A stretch of DNA of 64,000 bases from Pycnopodia helianthoides (Eukaryota > Echinodermata > Asteroidea > Forcipulatida > Asteriidae), in NCBI GenBank assembly GCA_032158295.1, contig CM063260.1, positions 7,349,932 to 7,413,931 of the forward strand, given 5' to 3'. The notes under the pieces were generated by a model, which was not told the DNA's origin, did not search any database, and saw only the letters and a list, made by a program, of their open reading frames with translations. The first letter of the stretch is position 1, and every line of letters begins with the position of its first letter. This document shows positions 11,700 to 23,600 of the stretch, piece after piece. The position numbers and the translations under genes are program-made.

Positions 11700-14676
11700 A
11701 TTATTACAGTTTTGTTGCAAACACTTGGCTGATGGTGCAAAGTCATGTTTGATAGGGTCGCCTACTGCGACCAACTACTACCTGGACAGCTGCATTAACA
11801 TGTCCTAAGGCTTCAGATTTTATTCCTTGAACATGATACATGGAAGGTGGTCATTCACCCTCATGATACTCTGCCCACCCTTCACTTTAAATGGAATCAT
11901 CCAATATAGCCTGACACTGAAAAAAAAAACCAGTTTTCAGTGACACTTCAGATTTTTTTATTATAAGGATTCAGTTTTAGGGAAAAAATGGAACATTCCA
12001 AGTGTCAGTCAGTGTAGACTACTGTAGAGTTGATACTGCGATGGAACTATTATTCCCTGTGTGTGTTGTGGAATTGTCCAATTTTGTATGAGGACGTATT
12101 TTTGTGTGTGTAAGCATATCAATTTGCTGACTGTGGGACAGCTAGTTTGGAAGTATCTGTATGCATAAACACAATTTAAATCAATCCGGTGAAATATGTA
12201 CAAAAATACTTCATTCCAAAGAATATTTATTGATTTCATGTAGGTAGCAACATTGGATGCCCTTGATTGTAATAGTGCAAAGTTTAATTCAATTTGAATA
12301 GTTTTGGAACTGTTAAATGTTAAAATATTTTATGCTGAAGCTTCAATGCTATTTTAATAAAAGGTTGCCCTGCGCTATCACAGGGTAGAATGACACCTTG
12401 ATATGAGTTCATCTTAGAAAGAGAATTGTATCTTAGAGTAAGTAGAAACGGGAGTTGAAGGAGTAATAAGAGCGATAGATGTCTTCCGATGAGTGACCAA
12501 GATATTTGGGAAGAATGATTGAAGGAATTTTAAAGCGAGGCAAACTGAGTGAGACAAATGAAATGGAGAGACAAAATCTTCTCCAGCAGAGATTGTTTAA
12601 TGAGGTTAAATCAATAACTCCTTGACATGTATGCCATCAAACATTTGAAAAGAAGTGATTTGTAGACTCACTTTAGGCAAAACTTTGTCTAGTTGATATG
12701 AAAACAAGCTAGCTGTGTCGTAAATCATGTAATAAATCATGATGGAACTCAAATAACTTCTTAGAAAGTTTTTGTGAGCGGCTATCCTCTGATTGTTGGT
12801 TATGCACAAGCTGAAACTCACCTTCTTCAAATGCAAGACTTCTAGACTCTGATCGTTGGTAGACTCTGCATGGTTTTATGCACAAGCTGTAAGTGAAAGT
12901 TCTTCAAGTGCTCGTTTGTACACAATTTTTGCGAACGATTTATTCAAAGCCGGAAGCAACCAACAAAAAAAAAAACTTTTCCTCCAACTTTCTGGTATTT
13001 ACCATCAAACGGTATGGGTGGTCCTGATATGTAAAAGTTATCATCTCAGAAATGCCTTGGGAAGACAAGAAATGCAGTGTTGATTCTGCAGGTTATTGAA
13101 TTTATAACTAGTATTTCCCTGTTGAGTTGTAATAGAAACGTGATCAATTGTAAAATAGTCTAAAATTAAATGATATTAGAATATGTGTAAAGTTGTTAAG
13201 AACTCTTGTGCATTGTGGAAATTGCTCGTAAAATCACAGAAAATTATGAAATTAATTTGTTATGACAATACCACAGCATCAACAACTCGTTCACAACAAG
13301 CAGATTTGTGATTTGTACGTGAGAAAAACCTGACTTCGTTAGACCCTCACCACGCTGAGGGTGCAGTGAACTTGTCCACGGTCCCTGTACGTGCTTCTTA
13401 CGGAATGCTGTCTCGCAGTGTTGGTGTGTTATCCAGCCATGCGATCGGTGGCAAGCAGGAGGACTTGGACAAGGAGCACAGGGTGGCACCCAGCATGAGC
13501 CAAAATGACTCCAGGTGCATTTGACAGCAGACACTGTGCTAAAATAACCTCCTGACGAGAGACGCACTGCTTGTTAAAAATGAATCCACACCAAAATTGT
13601 CGTTCATATTTAAAAAATCACCCGTTGACAATTTTGATCACAACCATTATTTTCCGAACCAGAGTCAGTTCTTTCAGAACTTTGATACTTGTTAAAAAAA
13701 ACAGATGCAATCATTAAAAGTTATTCAATCTATCGCACAACTAAATTAGAAGTATAAAGTAGCGCATAATTGTTCAGAGTTTTGAGAATGGAGCGGAAAG
13801 AATAGAGATGTTTAAGGCTGTGTGTGGTTGAAAGATGATCTCGGATGGTTTGTGATTGAAATTGATACAGATCTCTTACTATAACAACATTATTTTCATT
13901 CTGAAGGGCCGTTGGCTCATAATGGGACAACTTTTTTTATTTGAGAAAGTGCTGGCATTGTAAGAAATGTTACCATATTTAACTATCAAAAACAAAATCA
14001 CAGCAAAAACAAATAAATAGCTATTTTAAGGGATGCTGTTTTGAACACTAAATTGGGTCATCTTTTAAAACAGCAAAACACAAACAGCCTGTTGACTCAA
14101 AATGCTATTGACATTTGAATAATTACTGAAACAGTTGGAGTTGAATTTGTATAATTCAGTCTTGTTTGGAGTAAATCCTGGCTCCATGCAGATAGCAATT
14201 TATTCAAGTTGATGAACGCCAATTTTTCTTTTACTCTTTTTGTTAAGGTCGTTGACCACTTAGTGGGAGCCCTGCGTCCCTGACTAATTCAACGTCTACC
14301 TCAATTTACTCTGTTAAATTCCAAAATTGTTCTTGTCGGATAATCCCTCGTCCTTTTCCTTGAGTGTCTCGTTGCATAAAACATTAATTTGTGGTTTCAG
14401 TTTAAATTCTTGCAGTTGTCTGAACTTATTCAAGTGATATGGAATGTGAAGACATTTGCGTAGTAAATTTTGATGGATTTGTATTTATTTTTTGTAAGGA
14501 AATGCAAATATTTACTTTTATCTACAATTCAAATAAGCAAAGACCTCTAGGATGAATCAAGAGCTAGGCCTGAGACTTAATTCTTGTAAGAGTAAGGACC
14601 TTTGTCAGAGCAAAGGGGAACTCAATGAGAGAAACAAAAATTTGTACTGAAACATGTTAAGGGGCACCAAGGCACT
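11700..14676. other. Non-coding sequence
   Basis: No gene supported. A phrase ending 'tatgcacaagctg' appears twice about 80 bp apart (around 12800 and 12876). The segment 13320-13520 is richer in G+C, and its 107-codon minus-strand frame starts only with GTG and resembles no family I know. The rest is AT-rich unique sequence. Confidence 0.55.

Positions 14677-14716
<40 letters not shown>
14677..14716. repeat. (GATA)10 microsatellite
   Basis: Ten uninterrupted GATA units, followed by degenerate tatataaatagata. It directly abuts the retroposon-like 3' end to its right. Read on the minus strand it is a (TATC)n tail, so it probably arose as the tail of that element and not independently. Confidence 0.95.
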
Positions 14717-15060
14717 TATAAATAGATAAAACTTAATTGTCCCGCCAGGAAAAATTCATGTGGCCTTTTGACAGCATAAAAACAAGCACAATAGTAGTTA
14801 TAGCAACAGAAAAAAATCCCAATAAATTATGAGTTAGGAACCATAAGAATACTAAAATTAAAATAAATAGTAATAATATAATAAAATAAAGCCGTAATTT
14901 AGTAAGGTAATCCAACTGAAAAAGTAACAAATGATGAGGGGCATGGAGGCCTCTGTTGCATCTGTAGGCATCAGGGCAGCATAAAGTACATTGAAAAACC
15001 AATAATTATTATACGAAGATCTTTTTTTTATATTATTCATAAGTGTTTTTTTTACCAATT
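14717..15060 (-). mobile_element. Retroposon (LINE-like) 3' end, 5'-truncated
   Basis: Read on the minus strand the segment is T-rich, then carries catgaatttttcctggcggg followed by acaattaagttttatct, and ends in the (TATC)10 tail. This order, a '...cctggCGGGACAATTAAGTTTT' block running straight into a tetranucleotide microsatellite, is the layout of the 3' UTR and tail of several non-LTR retrotransposon groups in animals. No reverse transcriptase or endonuclease motif is present, so only a 5'-truncated tail remains. The right boundary is uncertain. A tailed SINE sharing a LINE 3' end is an alternative. Confidence 0.55.
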
Positions 15061-16654
15061 TGTTTTTTATCTTTCATGAGCACAGCAATATCATTTACAC
15101 ATTAGCAACATTATTGACTGAGAATGAAGGTATTGTTTTTATTCTTGGATGAGGTTTTTAAGTTTTGGGAATTTTTTTGTATCTGATTTATTTTCCTGGG
15201 CAACCATGTTTACACTGTTGAAAACCTCTCACGCCAAGCGTCAACAAAACACCTCACGCCAAGCAGTGATGAATGACCGAGTTAGCTATAATTTGACTCC
15301 AGGCCTCATGCTGAAGCCACCAGTAGATCTGCAATCACAAGAGGGTTCGCTTGAAGCTATCGGCAGTTCTTCATCATTAAGATAGAGCTCCTTTTTTGGT
15401 TGGTTGGGGGGGGGGGATAGTTGGCAGGGACTGAGTAGAATAGATGTGATCTGTTCAGTGTCAAATGTTTCAACTTCTTTCATCGTGAACTTAAACCCGT
15501 GTCTTGCTCTAGAAAAAAGTTTCCAGTAGTCAAAAGTGAGAACATTTACTTTAATTCAGTATGAAATCAGATTTTCACTGATATTCAAAGCTGAAAGCCG
15601 CAAATGTCACATGAGCACTTCAATCTTTGGATTGAATTTTTTTTATCACAGGTGATGATTATTCAGAGTGTTTGATGTTGTATCATGTGTATGTTTACCT
15701 TGTGCAGTAATGAGTTGTTGTACCACTGATTGCAAATATAAGATAGTGGGTATGCTTGAAATGTCTGGTATTGATTGATGAAAAAAGTGCTGTTGTACAG
15801 TTTTCCCTTTTTCTGTTTTGGTCACTCAGCTAGACCAGTAAGCATGTCATTTTGACAAATCCAATAGAGTTTTCACTGGTCCGGATCTGAAGGTTTCCAT
15901 TCAACCTAGTCATTTTGTAGTGGAACTTGTATTTAAAGCTTTATGAACAGTCTGTGCAGATATTGGCTAAATTGTTGCCAGCTGGAGCACTTTGAGAGAA
16001 TTTTGTTGTGATCCTCAGGTGTTGCAACCACAGACCACTGTTAAGGGCAAACCCTGTCGCATGGTTGATGCCATGATGTGGCTGACTTGCACTGCAGTCT
16101 GTTTGTTGTAAACATGTTATTTGCCCGAGCGCCTCAATGTCGTCAGTGGCAGTTGTGTAATCAGAATCAATGCCATTAACTATCGATCATTACAAGTATG
16201 TCACTCACCAACAATCGTCATAAACTGTATTGTACAAGAAACTGTACTGTACACAGGGAAATTCAGACATGCTTACAATTAACTCTTTGAGCCTGGTTGG
16301 ATTGGCTCTGCCCTTTCGTGTGGACAACAAGATGATTTACATGTTTGCTCCCAACATCTACATCAACTACTGTCAAACTGTGTCTATTCATGTGACAAGA
16401 TTGCAGATAAAAAAAGTAAAAGAGAGTGTCCAGTATTGATATGAACTGTAATGCATTTTGGGTTTTGATTTCACATTTGACTAAATTCTGTCATGGTTCT
16501 GCTTGCTCTTGTGCTTGAGTGCATGCAGGTTTGTATTCAATCCAACCTTACTGGTTTCATAAGAGAGCAAAAAAGTATCCAACATTGTTATAACCCGTTA
16601 TTAGAAGTACAGTAACAATATTGCAAGTTAATATTGTTTTGATTTATTGTTACT
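15061..16654. other. Non-coding sequence
   Basis: No gene supported. It contains a G run at about 15405-15416 and a Runx-like aaccaca at 16026-16032 next to a second accac. The remainder is unremarkable AT-rich sequence. Confidence 0.55.
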
Positions 16655-16925
16655 ATATCTTTCTGGTAATGAAACCAAGGGACCCCTCAAAAGCGACCAG
16701 CACTGTAGGCCTGAAGATACCCGTGTAGAGGAGAGGATGAAGAAATATAAGTTTGAGCAGTGGGAGAAAAACTCCAAATAAGGAAAAACCAAAAACAATT
16801 AGTTAGGGACGGAAAACCCAGTAGTTGTGGATAACTTAGTTGTGGAAGGCTCCGGTCCGAGGTTTAAATAGGGGTCGAAGTGAAAGGCAGGAATGAAACC
16901 AGTGAGTCAATGTGAATACCCACTC
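16655..16925 (-). mobile_element. tRNA-derived SINE-like element, copy 1
   Basis: The plus-strand left edge atatctttctggtaatgaaa is shared almost exactly with elements at 26155 and 51354, which fixes the 3' end of a minus-strand retroposon. The right part carries, on the minus strand, tgactcactgg, close to a Pol III A box. About 50 bases further in is a degraded B-box region (atttaaacctcgg) corresponding to ggttcaaatttcgg in copy 2. The body includes gtgggagaaaaactcc and a 'ggctccggtccgaggttt' segment. Length of about 270 bp suits a SINE. The family is not named here. Insertion duplications are not evident. Confidence 0.7.
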
Positions 16926-17106
16926 ATTCATTCCTACTTTTTTGGTTAAAAACTTGAAGTCATTGGTTAAGAGTTTTGAATTTTTTTAAATATGATTGTT
17001 TGAAAAAAGAAAAGAAAAAAAGAAGTCTTTTCACCATTGTACCATTCCTTTAAACTCTTGTTTTCCATTAACCTTCAATTGTACGTTCGAACACCTGTCA
17101 AAAATT

Positions 17107-17383
17107 ATGATAATAAAACACAAATAACATGTGCATTGTTTCACTTAAAAAAAGTTTTTCGCACTCACAGACTTTGGACTATGTGCAATATAGCCGTGAT
17201 CAATAGTTGTGAGATGATATCAATTAATTTTGGAGCCATATTGCTTGGCTATGATAATAAAACACACAAAAAATGTGCATTGTTTCACTTTAAAAGTTTT
17301 TCACGCAGACTTTGGACTAAGTACAATGTAGCCATGATCAATAGTTTATTTATCAATTATTTTTGGAGCCATACTGCTCGGCT
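17107..17383 (+). repeat. Head-to-tail duplication, 144 + 133 bp
   Basis: Two adjoining copies (17107-17250 and 17251-17383) both start atgataataaaacac, contain gtgcattgtttcactt and agactttggacta, and end ggagccatattgcttggct or a close variant. Small deletions distinguish them. A 142-codon frame spans both copies in the plus direction, but it opens with TTG and its first ATG lies inside the first copy. I recognise no family, so I treat the frame as a by-product of the duplication. Confidence 0.9.
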
Positions 17384-18135
17384 CCTCCTAAAAGCTCCAC
17401 ATGTGCAGATGTTTATAAAACCATTAATCCTCAATCACACCAAACTTAATATCTATCAGAAATAATTACTTTTTCCCCCCTTCTCCACAAGTCTTTTTTC
17501 GAAGTAAATAGGTATCATTTCACAATTTTTTGGGAAACCAAACCTAAACAAAACAATTACGGCAACTATTAATAAGTAGAATCAACAGTGATTCAATGTG
17601 CATATTGGTTTATTTACTTATCATAAAGTATTACCCCCCCCCCTCCTCAGTAAATCACCCAACATAGTAATTGATCATTCTATTGACACCATCTGCCCAT
17701 ATCGCGCGGCAGCGTCCCGTCATCCTCCCTCGCATTGATACATGTTGCAGGCATTTTTCTGCCTTAACGAATACACCACCGAGTCCTAGAAATAATATTG
17801 ATAAAAGCTGGACAAACTCCGCAATACATGAGTCACGGTTGCGTATACAATACACTGCCTGGGATAGGTTCGGGTCAGACCCATCAGTCCTGGGCAATGC
17901 ATGGATATTGATCGAGCTTCCTCAATGCTTAAAGGGCATCCCTCAAATTTGTTAAGTATTCCTTCGCCATGGTTAAATTCCTATCTAGATAAAGTAACTG
18001 ATGTCACAGCGATGCGTAGATGATGTTTCACAGAAGAGAATCTGTTTGAGAAATCAAGAATTTAATTCTAAGATTCTTGAGAACATCTGATACACACATC
18101 AAAGTCATTAGTCTCCTAAAAATGTTGGCATTTTA
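17384..18135. other. Non-coding sequence
   Basis: No gene supported. A short C run is near 17634-17644. The segment 17690-17940 is less AT-rich, with several CpGs and two gatattgat motifs (Onecut-like ATTGAT). Overlapping 80- and 94-codon frames on opposite strands of it have no recognisable features. Confidence 0.5.
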
Positions 18136-18265
18136 TAAGCCACCTTATTCTATGTTATATTCAGTGTGGGGGTGGGGTTTAACTGTAGTCAGGTTCCTTT
18201 TACTAAGCCATCTTATTCTACATTATATACAGTGTAGGGGTTAACTGTAGTCAGTCAGGTTCCTT
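18136..18265 (+). repeat. Tandem duplication of about 65 bp
   Basis: Copy one at 18136-18200 and copy two at 18204-18265 share taagccaccttattcta, a ttatattcagtgt core, and taactgtagtcag followed by gttcctt. Differences are scattered point changes and a few small indels. No coding frame is involved. Confidence 0.85.
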
Positions 18266-18932
18266 GACCACCAAGTCAGCAACAGTCATGTGGCAGTCTG
18301 AAGGCACTAGTTTGAAACTAATGGACTTACACTGGAATGAGAACTACACAATGTCTGTCCTTAGAATCTTGTTGCCATTGGAAAAGAGCTGGATGTAACA
18401 AGTTTCCAAATAAAGAATTACAATGAATTTAAGGACTTAAGTATTTATTTTTTAAGATGTAAATATTGTGTTTTTCCTCCACTGTCGCTGTATGCTCTGC
18501 CATGTCACAGCAAGCCTGGCCCTTTTAGGTTGCTCAGTTTTGTCTGCAGGACGTCTGTCAGCAATTGCATCTGTGCCTCCAAATCCCTGAATTGCTTAGA
18601 AAAACTGTGAAAATATCTGAGATGTAAATTCTTTGGCAGTCCAGTCAAGCATTCTTCTTTTTTTTGTTACCATTTCCCTGGGTATAGATTCAAAGGGAGT
18701 TTGATTTTTGTATTATGTAGGGTTGCCTGAGTTTTAAAGGCACGAAGCTGGAGATATGTTGGCTAGGAAACACAGATTGCTGTTGCTGTTATTACAGGCT
18801 GTAGTTTTCTCAGGATTTCTCATTTGCTCTAGGGTTTCAATCTTCTTTTGCCTCCAAAGATGTAGTCACTGAGGGAAGAAAGAAGCAGCTGATAATGTGT
18901 CAAGAAATGATTTGTTTGTGAAGGTAGGAGAG

Positions 18933-18980
<48 letters not shown>

Positions 18981-21900
18981 ACATTCTTTTAAGTTTAACA
19001 CTTTTTAAATGTAGGGGAAGATATGGGGGAGGGGTTCCATCCTCTTGAAAAAGTGGGAGGTTTACTATACCCTCGATTTGTAATGATCTGTTAATCCTCT
19101 GAAATGTAACAGAGATATTCTGATGGATTCATCCTCAAAATCAAGAGAAGACCCAAACTGACTATGGGAACATGAACTGTCTGTATTTCCTCTTAAATGT
19201 GCAAAATGCAAGAGGTTCAGTGGATTTTATCTTGTAGATCATCGAGAGACCCAGAGCCACAAAGGTGTATTTGTGATGTTGTGGTGAGTCTTAACCTACA
19301 GGACCTCTTAAAAGTCATGTCTAAATGGGAAAATCAAGACCCTTTACCAACTTTTGATCTTTCTTTCAGTATTTTCGTCAATCACACCCATGTTACTGTT
19401 CAGGAATTGTATATCAGCAGCATGAAGTTTGACACTTAAATCTTGAAAATGGCATTTTCAGAAGCAAATATAATCCAATGATTTATGATCTGTAGCATTA
19501 CAGGGGGGTTGTTGAGCAATTTGATAACTAGAACATGCTGAAGATTGATGGAAAAGGTCACCCTTATAGCATGCAAGGAAAAAAACAAATTATAGACAGG
19601 GTGATATTTTTATGGTAGTGGACCCAAATGCTCATGTCTTAGTTCTAGGGTAAATTTATATGCTGTTTTATGTGGTGTGATTCTTCTGCTTTAGTATGTG
19701 TTGAGAGCGTGGCATGGCTAGATGACTTTGTAGATGGTCAGTGGTCACTGTGATTGATCCTTGCATATGTGTACACCGACCACAGCGTGTATGCAAATTA
19801 TATATACATGTATGTGCAAAGAGCGATTGTACTTTCTTGGTCATGAGGGCACTGTTTAAGCTTTTGATGTGGTATGTAAGGAATAGTTTTTACATGTGTA
19901 CTTTCACTTTACTGGAGTTGTGATCTACAACATGGGATTGGAGCAGTATGAGCATAGAACAGAGGGTGCACTTTTAAATATGATGCTTGAAAAAATGCAC
20001 TCTGAGCTGTGATATAAGTGGAAACTAATTTAGAGTTAAAAATGACGATAAAAAATAGAAGTCATGCAAAGAAAACAGAAGCCGATGAATCTACACCAAT
20101 ATTTTGATATTTTCTTCATTTAAGATTATGAATAAAATAGTTCATTTTTATTTTGCCCATCGCAGACAGACATGTAGTGAAACACAGTCTACCCGGTGCT
20201 TCCGTTTGCAAAAATGCGATCGATTTGATATGTTAAATTTAGTCAAACAAAAGATGGAGTAGTGTTTAATTTGATAAATTAATAATTGCTGACGTTTATT
20301 TTCCCAAGTGTTTTCCCAGCTGTCTCTGAGGTAGCACCTTTAACCCTCGTCCTCCACTGGTTCATAAAATCAGAGTTGTGAGAATATTGGTGATCACATT
20401 CCAGAGGCTGTTTTCCCTTTTAATTGCCTTGTTTTGGATTAGATTTCATGCTTTGTTCAGAAACAGCTGTTTGTCTGCCATAAATGTCTGGTATGACAGT
20501 CTCCAGATATGGGGACCTTAAATAAGACCTCTTATTAAGCAGCAATTGGAAATCAAATTTTATTTTAATGGACTGCAAAAATTTTTTTAGCTATAAATTG
20601 GAAACACTGACATACACCAAGATCAGCACATTCTTAGAACTCGGTGAACAATTACCCTTGAATTGGCAAAATGCTACACAAAATGTTCAGTTGCTAGTCA
20701 AAAAATCATATTTGCTACTCAATTTTGACATTCAAAATATGGTAAATTCGTAGGAAAAAGTATCTTTTCTGCACGAAAAAAAAAATTAAACAGTGCAAAA
20801 ATTACCAGCTTACAACAGTGTAAAGTTGGTCCCCAAAGAACAGCAAATATTTCCATTTTTCCAAGTAGGTCACTTAATAGGTCAAACAAAGGTCTTTGAA
20901 AACTTGCAAATCCAAGTGATCAGAAATTCCATACAAATTTTCAAACTGCCTGTTATAAATCTTCCATAAACATATCTTCACCGATATTCCATATTTAGTA
21001 TAGCCTGATTTAGTTTCAATGATAAACACAAAGTCTATATTTATAACCTCCAACCCATAAATTACCCATCCCAAAAATGAATCAGGTCGGACAGTATTAT
21101 TGGGCAAATATTAAACAAAGGGTCTTGGGGCGAATCGTGTTGGTTGCTAAAATAACACTGACCTATGTGGGTTTCCCTCATTAATATTTGTTTTATTGGC
21201 AAGTGTCAAGTTGGCCATCACCACAACTATTGCTCAGGGCATGGAAGATGTCTGGTGTAGGGGCTGTGTAAATGATATTCTGTTAGCATCTTTTAGAATT
21301 TTTTTTTGCTTGAGTTTGAGGAATGGGAAGTGTAAGTGTTGTTTCACCTTTATGGTGTAGATCCTGTATCAGAATAATAAGTAGTGTATGTAATTATGTA
21401 GGTTTTGCTGTTGTACAACTATTAATTGATCCTTTAGACATATGTACTGACCTAAGTTATTTTACTTTGTCTTAGTACAAATGTTGTGTTGTGTTTCTGT
21501 CGCACTTGAAACATATGTTTGGTTTTCAATGAAGAAGACATGTTTTAGGGAATGAATCATAGCGCTGCATATATTTCTGCTTAGATACAAATCATCAAAA
21601 TATTATTTTAGGCAAGAAAACAAAATCTTTTCAACTGAAATATCTTAAAGAATATTCTCCCAAAATTGCTGGTAAATGCACCATGCTTACCAAAATAAAA
21701 AAGCCATAATGTAACGAAATATAAATAATAACTGAAAAACTTAATGCACATAAATTTAGGCATGAAAAAAAGAACACTAGTTGAGACAAGCACTCTACAT
21801 ACTTTGGGCACCTTGAACACAATTTGTTTCCGTTCTGGCCCAGTACAACTTGTCCAATTTGACCCGCCACTCAACACAGGTTACCAGTGATTATATTAAC

Positions 21901-22600
21901 TGTCACTGTGTATACAAATAACCCAAACACCCCCTGATCTTTTGCAAACCCCACACTTTTTTTTTTGGACTGGGGAGAAAGAAGGAAACAAGCTCCGCTC
22001 TTTTTCATCAGTCCAGTGAGTTCTGATTGATGAGTGAATTTCCACGCGCTGCCAATTACTCCTAGAAACAATTGTTGGCTTGTGCTTATTAAAACACCTC
22101 GCTGGGCAATAAATTATTCTGTAAAAGGCACATTGTGGAATGGAACAGCCTATACCTGTGGTTGTAGGTAATACCTACCTGTGCATTTAATCAGTGCGGG
22201 ACTAGATTTCTATTCCTCTGATAATAAATAACAGCCAACCACAGAACACCTGTTGCAATACAAATTATAAACCCTCTAAAATTGAAGAAAAAAAAAGTTT
22301 CTTGGTATTACATTATAAACTGTGACAAACATGGAGACAAATCGCAGAAGAAACAACAATACTCTGGTGAAACTGAAATATTCAATGAATTACAATTGAA
22401 ACCCATGAGGTGGCTGTGGAGAAAGTCTTAAATGTTGAACATTTTCCTGGTTATGTACAGTACAGTTCAAGTACAGCAACTCATAATGCAGTTTCTGTTG
22501 ACATTTACAATGGTGTAACCTTCAGTCAATTTGATGACTTGATTAAGAAACAAACTTTATAATATCTGAATGAAACTTTTCTTTCACCAGAAAGTAAAAA
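18266..22600. other. Non-coding sequence
   Basis: No gene supported. A GA microsatellite occupies 18926-18980. All frames are below 90 codons and unrecognised; the two overlapping minus-strand frames at 21608-21877 are hydrophobic by composition only. Much of 20540-22100 is AT-rich unique sequence. Confidence 0.55.
18926..18980. repeat. (GA)n microsatellite
   Basis: Nearly pure alternating GA over about 55 bp with a few GG interruptions at its edges. Confidence 0.95.
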
Positions 22601-22611
22601 AAAAATCCTTC

Positions 22612-22690
22612 TAATAAAGATAATAACACTAATATTAAAATTTATTGAGCTGCTCACATCCAACTCCGAGGCACTTTACAACATTAAAAC
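22612..22690. repeat. Dispersed-repeat remnant (tttattgagc...ctttacaacatt)
   Basis: An AT-rich lead-in is followed by tttattgagctgctcac, then gaggcactttacaacatta. This order (TTTATTGAGC, short spacer, GCNCTTTACAA) is a motif I associate with a widespread invertebrate interspersed repeat. A second remnant with a related caatgcgctgtacaaag core lies at about 40951-41050. Assignment is by pattern memory only. Confidence 0.4.
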
Positions 22691-22859
22691 TTTTAAAGAA
22701 ATATAGAGAAACGTACTTGTTTTATTTATTGATGGAAAAAATCCAGACAATTTTGTAATAATTGCACTTCCTGTGACTTCAAACATGTCATCAGTATGCA
22801 ATAACAGTCGGTTTGATCAGAATCCTTTTTTTCCTTCATTTCGATGATTAGATTTATAA
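22691..22859. other. Non-coding AT-rich sequence
   Basis: Short unique stretch between a repeat remnant and a complex block; nothing recognised. Confidence 0.5.
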
Positions 22860-23600
22860 GGATTTGACTTTCATGACATGAAAATCCACCCCGCGCCGAC
22901 TACGACTGAAGACCAACTATATGCATGCATGCGTCTATCTCGCTTTATCCCTGCCTAAGATCCTCGCCGCTCATTCAAACAGAATGCCAGACCCATCTGA
23001 TTGTTATTAGCGGTTGTTCACCTTCACGCCTTGCCCGGCGCACAACCAAAACAACCAAAACTTAGAAAGCGGGACGAGACGACAGAACAGGGGAATGGAG
23101 ACGTGGTTTTCAGAGGGCCCCTTTTGGGGACATTCGGGTACGCTGGCACTATCTCATCTAGGAGGTTGAAAACAAGGGGTATTGCTATTCCACCTGTCCC
23201 GGGCCTCTTGTTCTCCTAATTACTCATGAGCCTCATAGGGGGCCCTGAAGGGGGGCAATGCATCATCAATCTTAACCCCCTTGGCTTGATCGGTGTAAGA
23301 GGCCCCAACACAATAGCTTCTGATTTCGGGCTCAATGCACGGGCTCCCTTGAGGGGCGCACGAAAACGAAGAAGCCTATTTAGGGGGAGAATTTGTCGGT
23401 TGTTTAATTATCGTGCCATATTTCACATAAGAAAAACAGTGTAAATCTTTGGTCCAACGGGATGCCTTGCCTAAACTACGAACACTTGGTGTTTAATTAG
23501 TATTTAGCTAGTTTTACTTGCCCGGGGTGACAGCAGATGAAAAATGAAAATATCCCAGAGTGGTTACGCGGCCATGGGGGAGTTATCGGAGAGAAAGCAT
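22860..23600. promoter_or_regulatory. GC-rich, CpG-containing complex block; possible regulatory element
   Basis: This stretch stands out from its AT-rich surroundings by higher G+C, more CpG, no simple repeats, and several homeodomain-type TAATTA/TTAATTA sites (around 23217, 23404 and 23493). A catgcatgcatgc palindromic run sits at about 22922. The two 72-codon plus-strand frames (23001, 23226) do not look like a known protein and are not joined by obvious splice sites. A conserved enhancer or a distant promoter are both possible; composition is the only evidence. Confidence 0.3.

Noticed and set aside
13244..13567. 107-codon Cys/His-rich minus-strand frame, considered as a zinc-binding protein
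   Set aside because: Starts at GTG, Cys and His spacing fits no known finger, and no splice structure is visible.
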